Shown in pieces: positions 18,955 through 27,681 of a DNA stretch of 60,954 nt. The DNA lies in assembly GCA_015062925.1 (NCBI GenBank), contig SUTL01000002.1, positions 1 through 60,954 of the forward strand. Reading direction: 5' to 3'. Under the pieces are notes generated by a model. The model had not been told where the DNA came from and searched no databases. It was given only the letters and a program-made list of their open reading frames with translations. Positions within the stretch are counted from its first letter, which is position 1, and the number at the start of each line of letters is the position of its first letter. Made by a program: the position numbers and the translations under genes. This stretch comes from Methanobrevibacter thaueri. Its GTDB lineage: Archaea > Methanobacteriota > Methanobacteria > Methanobacteriales > Methanobacteriaceae.

Positions 18955-20052
18955 ATGGAATATGATTATTTAATTGTTGGTGCAGGTCTTTTTGGAGCTG
19001 TTTTTGCTCATGAAATGACTAAATGTGGCAAAAAATGTTTGATAATTGAAAAAAGAAATCATATTGGTGGGAATATTTACACTGAAGAATCTGAAGGAAT
19101 TAATGTTCATAAATATGGTGCTCATATTTTTCATACAAATAATAAACCTGTTTGGGAATATATTAATCAATTTGCGGAATTTAACAGATACACTAATTCT
19201 CCTGTAGCTAATTATAATGGTGAGTTATATAACCTTCCATTTAATATGAATACTTTTTATCAGATGTGGGGTGTTAAAACACCGGAAGAAGCTAAAGCTA
19301 AAATTGAGGAGCAAAAAGCAGAGTCAAAAGTAGATAATCCTCAAAACCTAGAAGAACAAGCAATTTCTTTAATTGGTAAAGATATTTATGAAAAACTTGT
19401 TAAAGGGTATACTGAAAAACAATGGGGCAGAAAATGTAATGAATTGCCCGCATTTATCATTAAAAGATTACCAGTAAGATTCACATTTGATAATAATTAT
19501 TTTAATGATTTGTATCAAGGAATACCAATTGGAGGATATACTAAAATTATTGAGAAAATGTTAAATGGTATTGAAGTTAAATTGAACACGGATTTCTTCG
19601 ACAATAAAGAAAAATGGTTAAATATTGCTAATAAAATAATTTTTACTGGAATGATTGATCAATATTTTGATTATTGTTATGGTGAACTAGAATACAGAGG
19701 TTTGAATTTTGAATTTGAAACTTTGGATATTGAAAATTATCAAGGAAATGCTGTGATAAATTATACTGATGCTGAAACTCCTTTCACTCGTATTATTGAG
19801 CACAAACATTTTGAAAACTCAGACTCTTCTAAAACAATTATAACAAGAGAATATCCTAAAACTTGGGTTAAGGGAGAAGAAGCATACTATCCAATGAATG
19901 ATGATAAAAATTCAGAATTATTTAAAAAATACAAAAATTTAGCGAAAAAAGAAGGAAATGTAATTTTTGGAGGAAGACTTGGTATGTATAAGTATTTTGA
20001 TATGTGGCAAGTCATTGATGAAGCATTACATCTGGTCGAGAATTTAAAATAA
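18955..20052 (+). CDS. glf: UDP-galactopyranose mutase
   Basis: MEYDYLIVGAGLFGAVFAHEM, RNHIGGNIYTE, YGAHIFHTNNKPVWEYI, EKQWGRKCNELPAFIIKRLPVRFTFDNNYFND. Start set to the internal ATG at 18955. Confidence 0.93.
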   Translation: MEYDYLIVGAGLFGAVFAHEMTKCGKKCLIIEKRNHIGGNIYTEESEGINVHKYGAHIFHTNNKPVWEYINQFAEFNRYTNSPVANYNGELYNLPFNMNTFYQMWGVKTPEEAKAKIEEQKAESKVDNPQNLEEQAISLIGKDIYEKLVKGYTEKQWGRKCNELPAFIIKRLPVRFTFDNNYFNDLYQGIPIGGYTKIIEKMLNGIEVKLNTDFFDNKEKWLNIANKIIFTGMIDQYFDYCYGELEYRGLNFEFETLDIENYQGNAVINYTDAETPFTRIIEHKHFENSDSSKTIITREYPKTWVKGEEAYYPMNDDKNSELFKKYKNLAKKEGNVIFGGRLGMYKYFDMWQVIDEALHLVENLK

Positions 20053-20070
20053 TATTTTTGTATAATAATG

Positions 20071-20117
20071 CACTGAAAAAGTTTATTATTTTCAAGTGTA
20101 TTATAATGTTTTTTTTT
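20071..20117 (+). terminator. Hairpin plus T-tract after glf
   Basis: CACTGAAAA (20071-20079)/TTTTCaAGTG (20089-20098) with one bulge, then a T run (20109-20117). Confidence 0.5.
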
Positions 20118-20254
20118 AGTAAATTTTAATGTTTTCTCATTTACTGTTTTTTTTTTTGATTTATACTTTAGAATATAACTATTTTAATTTATTTTGATTC
20201 TAAAACAAGTTATGATATATGTTCTAGTTTATCTTGGAGTGATTTTTAAGATTT

Positions 20255-21571
20255 TTAATAATAAATTTCAAAATTTTTATATCGTAATTCATTTGTGTTT
20301 AAAGTCACACCAAAGTAAAATCTATTAAATGAATTTAATTTCCATGTTCTGAAATTTTCATTAGTGGTATTACTCATTTTCATACGATTATTGTCGATGG
20401 TTATAATAATATGATGCCAAGAACCAAAATTTAGATTCATTGATGATAATTTAAGATTTGCACTTACCTCTGTCCCATGTCTAATTGTTGCAAAAACTTC
20501 ATTTTCTTCATTAGCATCTTGATAAATGTCAAATTCTAAACATAAACCATTAATTATATCAAAATTTGGGCGTATAACTCCTGGTTTATTCGTATTTGCT
20601 TTAGTTAATGTAGTATATTCTGGTCCAACTGTTCTTTTCATAGGCAATGTTGTTGTGTCAGACCAGTTATTATTATGATTACTCAAAATTCCTTTGTCAA
20701 AGAAAAGTGTGTCCGGTTTTTCAGCATCTTCTTGAATAAATTTTATTTTATTTAAAATAGATTTCATTTCTTTAACTGTGTCTTCTAAATCATGATATTC
20801 AACGATTTTATCCACTTTTTTTAAAAAATTTGTATAATAATCATCGTCATAGTGAACATAAAATTTGCCCCATCTGTGTTTTTCATTAAGCACTGTATCT
20901 TTGTCAAATTTTACAACATCAACATCATAATTTTTTATTATATAATTTTCAAGTTTTCTGTAATAATAATTATTTATTTTTGCTTTTTCTGTGAAATTTG
21001 GTTCAATATATGTTGATAAATTGGAACGTTGAACAACATCTAATGCTCTTACTTCAGCTAATATTATTCTAGTTTTCGGACAATTTTCTTTTACAAATTC
21101 AAAAAATTCATCGCAATGTTTTTTCCATAAATTGAAGTATGTTGTTGGGTTGTCAATAATATTTAAATATTTAACATTTTTCAGTTTTGAAAAATATTCT
21201 GTTTGATCAAAACCTGAAATTTTAGTTAATATTGTGTTCTCATTGTAGCAGATTATGCCTCTTTCTACTTCAAAGTTAATGTCAAATATTATGTAGTCAA
21301 TGTCATTATTTAATAAAACATCCAAAAAATTTTTTTCTAAGTCTTCTTTCATACATCTTGATGCAAAACGATGTCCGCTTGTGTCAGGATAAAGTTTCAA
21401 TTCTTTTTCATCAACCTTTTCTTTTGGTTGCATTGTGGATATAAAAGAATGTTTTTGGTCATCAACAACACTATGATAACGTGTTTTATAATCTGGATTG
21501 AATGAGGTTGTAAATGGATCCTTTGTAATACAAGAGCCATAAATAGCAATATTTTTAATTTTTTTATACAT
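20255..21571 (-). CDS. DUF6270-like GSC...HY protein with C-terminal LamG/concanavalin-like beta-sandwich
   Basis: IAIYGSCITKDPF, SFISTMQPK, RIILAEVRA, FYVHYDDDYYTNF; C-terminal GLCLEFDIYQDANEENEVFATIRHG...FGSWHHIIITIDNNRMKMSN...YKNFEIYY. Confidence 0.65.
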   Translation of the reverse strand: MYKKIKNIAIYGSCITKDPFTTSFNPDYKTRYHSVVDDQKHSFISTMQPKEKVDEKELKLYPDTSGHRFASRCMKEDLEKNFLDVLLNNDIDYIIFDINFEVERGIICYNENTILTKISGFDQTEYFSKLKNVKYLNIIDNPTTYFNLWKKHCDEFFEFVKENCPKTRIILAEVRALDVVQRSNLSTYIEPNFTEKAKINNYYYRKLENYIIKNYDVDVVKFDKDTVLNEKHRWGKFYVHYDDDYYTNFLKKVDKIVEYHDLEDTVKEMKSILNKIKFIQEDAEKPDTLFFDKGILSNHNNNWSDTTTLPMKRTVGPEYTTLTKANTNKPGVIRPNFDIINGLCLEFDIYQDANEENEVFATIRHGTEVSANLKLSSMNLNFGSWHHIIITIDNNRMKMSNTTNENFRTWKLNSFNRFYFGVTLNTNELRYKNFEIYY

Positions 21572-21610
21572 GTAAACACCATTTATTTTAAAATGAAAAG
21601 TAATTTTTAG

Positions 21611-22267
21611 TTAGTTTAAATTTTTTAAAAATGATTTTTCATTTTTAATATAATTAGAAATGTTTTTGTAAATTGAAAGTATTTCATTTGAATTGGTATC
21701 TTTAGTTAATGTTATTCTTAATAAGGGGAAATAATCAAAGATATTTTCAAATTTTAATTTTATTGATAAAATTTCATCATTTTCGCATTGTTTTTCATAG
21801 ATATAATTTTCATTTTTAGAAATTATTGTATCTTTTGTAATTATATTATTTTTATTTGCTGAAAACTCATTTAAATTAATAAATTTATTATTTTTAAACT
21901 TTGAGTTTTTGAGTTCATATGGTTTAAAACAAAGGGTTATTTTGTCTTTCTTTTTACATTTAAACATGAAATTTAAATTATTATTGTTAGATTCTAATTT
22001 ACAATAAAAACTATTTTTATTTTTTATAGTTGGATAATGTGAAATTTTTGTTGTTTTTTCGTATTCTAAAAATTGAATTGAATTTTCAAGTTTTTCATAT
22101 TTAAAATCTACTATGATGAATTCCCATATTTTAGTTAATTGATTATTTTGATTTATTAATTCATTTAATGATATATTTTTATCAAAGTAATCATTAAACA
22201 TTGTTGTAAAATTTAATTCAAATTCATTTAGCATTTGTAGTTTTATTTGATTTAAATTTAAATCCAT
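21611..22267 (-). CDS. Hypothetical protein, Asn/Lys-rich, no recognised family
   Basis: 218-codon ORF MDLNLNQIKLQMLNEFELNF..., co-oriented with its neighbours. Confidence 0.55.
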   Translation of the reverse strand: MDLNLNQIKLQMLNEFELNFTTMFNDYFDKNISLNELINQNNQLTKIWEFIIVDFKYEKLENSIQFLEYEKTTKISHYPTIKNKNSFYCKLESNNNNLNFMFKCKKKDKITLCFKPYELKNSKFKNNKFINLNEFSANKNNIITKDTIISKNENYIYEKQCENDEILSIKLKFENIFDYFPLLRITLTKDTNSNEILSIYKNISNYIKNEKSFLKNLN

Positions 22268-22364
22268 AGTTATATTGTCTTTTATATATTATTTAAATAT
22301 ATGTAATAACTTTGTTGAGTATTTATTGATTATTTTGAATATTTTGCATAATTAGTTTAATAAT

Positions 22365-23426
22365 TCATCTATCCAAATCTTCTAAAGCTTCAATAAACTT
22401 GCTCATGATTTCTTTTTCGCCTGTGGAAACACGTAAACAGTCACCGAGTCCAGGCACATCTTTATAAACTTTTATTAAAATTTTCTTTTCTTCTTTCATT
22501 TTATTGACGATTTGAGAAGCGTCCATGTTTTTAGGTTTTATAAAAATAAAATTTCCTTCTTTAGCATTAATGGAGTATCCTTTTTCTGTTAATGTATTTA
22601 TTAAATATTGTTTGCCGTTTAATTGTTTTTCAACTAATTTGTCAATCATTCCTTCTTTTTCAATAATTGATTGTGCTAAAAGCATACTAAATGCATTAAT
22701 GTTATGGGGTGTGCATAATTTTTGAACTATTTTAATTTCATTAGGTTTTCCTACAACATATCCTAATCTTGCTCCTGCTAATGAGAATATTTTTGAAAAT
22801 GTTCTTGTTAATAACACATGGTCATTATTTAATGCATAATCTAAAAATGAATTGGGATAAAAATAAAAATAAGCTTCATCAATTAATAGGGTGCATTCAT
22901 GTTGTTTGCATGCTTTTATAATTTGGTCCATTTCTTCATAGGTGTATACATCGCCAACGGGATTATTTGGGTTTAATATTATGACTAAATCAATATCGTC
23001 ATTAATTGAATCAATAAATTTATCAATATTCATTTCTAGTTTATCATCATAAGTTACATGCACGCTCTCTCTGCCATACATTTCACAATAAACATCATAC
23101 ATGGCGTATGATGGTGTAACAGATAAAACTTTTCCATGTGGTTTACTAAAAGCTTGAATAACATAACGAATACCTTCAGCAGAACCATTGACTAAACAAA
23201 TATTTTCAATTTTTGTACCAATAAATTCTGCTAATTTTTTTGTAAATTCTAATTGTTCAGGGTATTTTGCCACGAATTCTGGAGTAACTTTTGAAAGTAC
23301 TTCATCAATGAACTCTTGAGGTAATCCTGCAGGATTTTCATTTAAATCCATGCGAATAAAATTATCTCTATTATTTTGATCAAAAATTCTATTTAAAGTT
23401 TCTATGTTTTTATTTACATAATACAT
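22365..23426 (-). CDS. PLP-dependent class I/II aminotransferase (HisC / L-threonine-phosphate decarboxylase-like)
   Basis: RMDLNENPAGLP, NPNNPVGDVY, LLIDEAYFYFYP, LTRTFSKIFSLAGARLGYVVG (PLP lysine in SKIF). Confidence 0.88.
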   Translation of the reverse strand: MYYVNKNIETLNRIFDQNNRDNFIRMDLNENPAGLPQEFIDEVLSKVTPEFVAKYPEQLEFTKKLAEFIGTKIENICLVNGSAEGIRYVIQAFSKPHGKVLSVTPSYAMYDVYCEMYGRESVHVTYDDKLEMNIDKFIDSINDDIDLVIILNPNNPVGDVYTYEEMDQIIKACKQHECTLLIDEAYFYFYPNSFLDYALNNDHVLLTRTFSKIFSLAGARLGYVVGKPNEIKIVQKLCTPHNINAFSMLLAQSIIEKEGMIDKLVEKQLNGKQYLINTLTEKGYSINAKEGNFIFIKPKNMDASQIVNKMKEEKKILIKVYKDVPGLGDCLRVSTGEKEIMSKFIEALEDLDR

Positions 23427-23520
23427 ATTTTGTCCACCACTTAATATCTGTTTGCATATTTTATCAAATTTATTTTTAATAATTCATTCATGTTTTAATT
23501 CTTTACTTGTTTAATTAAAT

Positions 23521-24828
23521 TTAACTTTCATTATTTTTTACTTGTTCTAAAATTTCAACGATTTTCATTGATTCGTCTTCAAACACACCCATTGGTTCAA
23601 TACGATTATTTTCAATCATTGTTGATAATGATTTTAGTAAATATTTAAAGCCATTACCCTCAAAATTAGTGTTATATACTTGAACATCTGTTGATTGAGG
23701 ATTATGGAGTTCAAAATTTTTAACTCTCCACCAATTATCCTTCATACGAATAGTGCCTTTTGTTCCTATTATTTCAACATGATTATCAACACGTATGTTA
23801 TTTCCAACATTAATAATGGCTAATCCATTGGGATAAACAAAATGCATTGATGCAAATTCAATATCGCTGCCATTTTTTTTCACTTTAAAATTAGCATGGT
23901 CGTAATTTAATCCCATAATTTTTAACATGGGTAATAAACTGATGGCACTTAAATCGTAAAAGAGATTTGAACGGTTTTCATCAGTTTTTGAAATGGAACA
24001 ATTGAAACTCAATATATCTCCTATTAATCCTCCTTGTGTCATCCACAACAGTTGATTGAATACGTAGATATAGACCATTTTATTATTTTCCATCAGTATG
24101 GCCTTATTTTCTTTTGATAATTTAAATAATTCTTTTAATTCACTAGGTTTAAAAGTGGCTGGTGGGTCATATATTACATGTTTTCCACATTTTAAAGAGT
24201 GATATATTGCATCAAATCTTTTTGTAATTGTAGAACGAACATAAATTACATCTGATGCTTCAATAAGTTTTGACATACTAGTATAAATATTTTCTAGATT
24301 AAATTTTTGTTGAAATAGATTTAGGATTTTCTTATCTTCGCAATAAATATTTTTCACTTCAAATTCATTAACTAACTCTGATTCATTAATAATTTGGTTA
24401 TCATCGGCGTAATCGCCACATATTATGCCAATGGTGTATTGTTCAAATGTTTTTTTTCTAATTTGAGTGCTTGAAATACCTTTTGTTCTTTCTAAGTATA
24501 CTACATCACAGTATCTAGATAAATGATCAAATTTACCTTTCCAATCATCACCAATTACAAATGTATCAATATTGTATTTAATAATATCTTCTATTTTTTG
24601 ACCTAAATATTCTTCAACAATTATTTCATCTGCAAAACCTGTATTTTTCACATTTTCTATACGTGTGGCAAGAGTGTCATGGACATTTAATTTTCCTCTA
24701 CCGATATCATAATTAACACCAGTAACACCAACAATTAAATAATCACCATATTCTTTCGCTCTTTTTAAAATGTTATAATGTCCTTTATGAAACAAATCAA
24801 ATGTTCCATAGGTAATAATTTTTTTCAT
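23521..24828 (-). CDS. Fusion: TagD-like glycerol-phosphate cytidylyltransferase + Gfo/Idh/MocA-type oxidoreductase
   Basis: N-terminal KKIITYGTFDLFHKGHYNILKRAKEYGDYLIVGVT...YLERTKGISSTQIR; C-terminal part has SDVIYVRSTITKRFDAIYHSLKCGKHVIYDPPATFKPSELKEL and VEIIGTKGTIRMKDNWW, as in Gfo/Idh/MocA proteins. Confidence 0.85.
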   Translation of the reverse strand: MKKIITYGTFDLFHKGHYNILKRAKEYGDYLIVGVTGVNYDIGRGKLNVHDTLATRIENVKNTGFADEIIVEEYLGQKIEDIIKYNIDTFVIGDDWKGKFDHLSRYCDVVYLERTKGISSTQIRKKTFEQYTIGIICGDYADDNQIINESELVNEFEVKNIYCEDKKILNLFQQKFNLENIYTSMSKLIEASDVIYVRSTITKRFDAIYHSLKCGKHVIYDPPATFKPSELKELFKLSKENKAILMENNKMVYIYVFNQLLWMTQGGLIGDILSFNCSISKTDENRSNLFYDLSAISLLPMLKIMGLNYDHANFKVKKNGSDIEFASMHFVYPNGLAIINVGNNIRVDNHVEIIGTKGTIRMKDNWWRVKNFELHNPQSTDVQVYNTNFEGNGFKYLLKSLSTMIENNRIEPMGVFEDESMKIVEILEQVKNNES

Positions 24829-24921
24829 AATTATTCTCCAGGATATTTGAAAATTAAATTAATTAATACATATTTTAAAGTAGGTTTTTATTGATAATAC
24901 TCTAATTAATTTTTATTTAAT

Positions 24922-25710
24922 TTACTCAACAGTATATAGTTTTCCAATTTCACATGAAATTTCAAATCCTAATTTATCATACAATCCTATTGATTCATCA
25001 GTGTAATTTATTAAATATACATTTTTCCCTTCTTTGATTAAATCATTACATAATTTGCTACAAACTTTTGTTGCAAGTCCTTTTCCCCGTTGTGTTTCAT
25101 TGGTAATTACATTTGATAAAACTGCTATTTTGTCTATTTCTGCTGTTGTAGAAGCATTTGATATGATTTTACCGTTTTCTTTTATTATATAATTTCTACT
25201 ATAATTGTCATCAATTCTTTCTTTCATTTGAGAGATTAGTTCTTCTAAATCGTAGAATTCACCCATATGATCATTAATGATGAGTTGCGCAATTTCTTTT
25301 AAATCATTTTCATTAGCTTTTTCAACTGAAGTGGTGTCATAATTACAATATTGGGATAATACTCTCACCCACCCATATTCTGCAATATATTTTTCATTTT
25401 GCAACTGTTTAGATAATTTTTCAATAATTTTTTTTTCAGCACAGATAATTGTTGGATTTTCTTCAGTTATTAATTCAATTATTTCATTTAAATTACAATC
25501 GTGATTTTTTGAAAAAATGTGCATTCCAGAATAGTATTTTAAAATGACTCCTTTTGTTTCATGATTATGTATATTTAACCAAAATTTTAAATTTTCATTA
25601 TTTAATCCATATTTTATTAAGTCTAAATATAAATATAAGCATTTATGGTATTCAGTTCCAATATAATTTTTTATTAACTTTTCTTCTGTTTTTTCAACTT
25701 TTTTAAGCAT
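24922..25710 (-). CDS. GNAT-family N-acetyltransferase
   Basis: AVLSNVITNETQRGKGLATKVCSKLCNDLIKEGKNVYLINYTDESIGLYDKLGFE. Confidence 0.8.
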   Translation of the reverse strand: MLKKVEKTEEKLIKNYIGTEYHKCLYLYLDLIKYGLNNENLKFWLNIHNHETKGVILKYYSGMHIFSKNHDCNLNEIIELITEENPTIICAEKKIIEKLSKQLQNEKYIAEYGWVRVLSQYCNYDTTSVEKANENDLKEIAQLIINDHMGEFYDLEELISQMKERIDDNYSRNYIIKENGKIISNASTTAEIDKIAVLSNVITNETQRGKGLATKVCSKLCNDLIKEGKNVYLINYTDESIGLYDKLGFEISCEIGKLYTVE

Positions 25711-25757
25711 ATTTACTCAGCATCCGATAGGGTATTTTTTAAAATTTTTCATTAAAC

Positions 25758-27194
25758 TTAAAATTTTAATTGAAAAGTTTTTTCAATAGTTAAATTATCC
25801 ACACACACATGACCTTCAATATTATCAACAATCCAAAATCTTAAATGTAATTCTTGGATATTTTCTCCAATTGGTGTGCTAATAGTGAATAGTTTTGAAG
25901 TATCATCATTATCATGCAATTTTATTGAATTTGAAAATGTTTCTTTTCTATTATAATTAATATAGACGAAAAATATGCTTAATGTAGAGTTTAAATCACT
26001 TATATTGAATTTTGCATTTATATAATCATTCTCAGAAACATCTTTAATAACAATATCTGTCCATGTTGATGTATCTCCAATCCGTGTAATTTTTAATTTG
26101 TTGCATTCTTTATTAATGTCATCTATTCTTTCTACAGTTTGACCTTTACCACATATAATTCCATCAGTTTTGGTATTTTTAGATTCAATACTTTTTCTAA
26201 ATTTTTCATTAGCTTCGTTTAAAATCACTATGTGTTTTTCAAAAAGATTGTTAATATTTTCCGTTTTTAACAATCTATAATGGAAATCGTGAATTCTAAC
26301 AGATTTAGGTACTTTCATAAAATCTGATCCATATAATGTTTCATTATAAACTTCCAAATCATATGGGGCAGGATAATATCTATCAATAAATTTAACACGT
26401 TTTAATGGGAAAAAATCTTCATAATTATAAATTGCATATCCAAAAGCACTAACTTCAAGTGAAGCCATCACATATTTATTTTTATTAAGAGTAATATTTA
26501 GTTTATTGAAACTATCTTTAAGAACCTCTTCTCTTTTTTTTCCTTCGTTTATTTCTTTACGTAAACGTTTATGTTCTTCCATGAAAATTTTTTTAGTATT
26601 TTCATCATAGGATGATAAATAATCAAATGGAAAGATATCAACAAAGCCCATTAATTTTCCATTAACCACATAATCAAATTTTGTAAATGGCAATACTCTA
26701 TTGCTAACTTTAGGGGCAGTATTGATTCTAACATATTTATCAATATTATAGTTTTTTACTTCTTTTTTTATTACTTTGATAAATTTTTCATAATCTTTTC
26801 TCATTAAACCTATGTCACAATCATCGTCCCATGGTATGAACCCCTCGTGTCGAATGGCGCCGAGTGCACTACCTGCAGTTAAAAACCATTCTAAATCATA
26901 TTTTTTACAAATATTATCAATGAAGTCTAACATTTGTAAAATTATTTCATATGAATTTCTTAATAATTTTTTAGGTTTTATTTCATGGTGAACTAATATT
27001 GTATTAAAAAGAACATCACAAGAATTTAAAAGTTGATTATTTTGATTTTCTAATGTTTTTATTCTTTTATCAATATTAACATTTTCTTTTTCTAATTTAT
27101 CTAATTTTTCTATTAAATTCTTTGTTTCTAACTCATTTTCCATTAGTAAACACGCCCCGGAATTATTGATATTTTTTAATTGGCCAAAATGCAA
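25758..27194 (-). CDS. LicD-family phosphotransferase with N-terminal coiled coil and C-terminal beta-sandwich-like extension
   Basis: LEWFLTAGSALGAIRHEGFIPWDDDCDIGLMRKDYEKF (LicD signature), GKLMGFVDIFPFDYL. Start uncertain: 27194 or ATG at 27143. Confidence 0.88.
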   Translation of the reverse strand: MHFGQLKNINNSGACLLMENELETKNLIEKLDKLEKENVNIDKRIKTLENQNNQLLNSCDVLFNTILVHHEIKPKKLLRNSYEIILQMLDFIDNICKKYDLEWFLTAGSALGAIRHEGFIPWDDDCDIGLMRKDYEKFIKVIKKEVKNYNIDKYVRINTAPKVSNRVLPFTKFDYVVNGKLMGFVDIFPFDYLSSYDENTKKIFMEEHKRLRKEINEGKKREEVLKDSFNKLNITLNKNKYVMASLEVSAFGYAIYNYEDFFPLKRVKFIDRYYPAPYDLEVYNETLYGSDFMKVPKSVRIHDFHYRLLKTENINNLFEKHIVILNEANEKFRKSIESKNTKTDGIICGKGQTVERIDDINKECNKLKITRIGDTSTWTDIVIKDVSENDYINAKFNISDLNSTLSIFFVYINYNRKETFSNSIKLHDNDDTSKLFTISTPIGENIQELHLRFWIVDNIEGHVCVDNLTIEKTFQLKF

Positions 27195-27681
27195 TTTTAT
27201 ATTATTGTCTGTATAATTGTTGGTATAACTATTATTTTGTTTAAATATCTCAATTTTTTATTGATGAATGTTTTTATTAAATATTGATTTTGTAAGCATA
27301 AATTAATTAATAATATTTTATTTTACATTAAGTAAATTATTTTCCAGTAATCCAGTTCAGATCTTATTAATTACTTTGATATATTTACTTTATTTTTATT
27401 CTTTTAAAAATTTTTTGAGAAGTTTGAAAAATACAATTTAATTATTTTCTGAAGATTTGTTGCTAAATTTTTATTTTATTGTATGTCTGTTTAATTTGAT
27501 TAGTATATCTAAAAAAATTTTGAAATTTTAATGAAAATAATTATATTATTTATTAATTCTTTGTTGGATATAATTAACCCTGAAAGAAATTTAAATATGG
27601 AGTTGATTTATTTATAATGAACTTAATAATTAATATATAATATTAAAATTTTTGTATACAATATTTTGGGTTTGAATAGTT

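Noticed and set aside
22365-23426. Calling this gene hisC
   Set aside because: The fold fits, but genomic context (LicD, TagD fusion) argues against assigning histidine biosynthesis.
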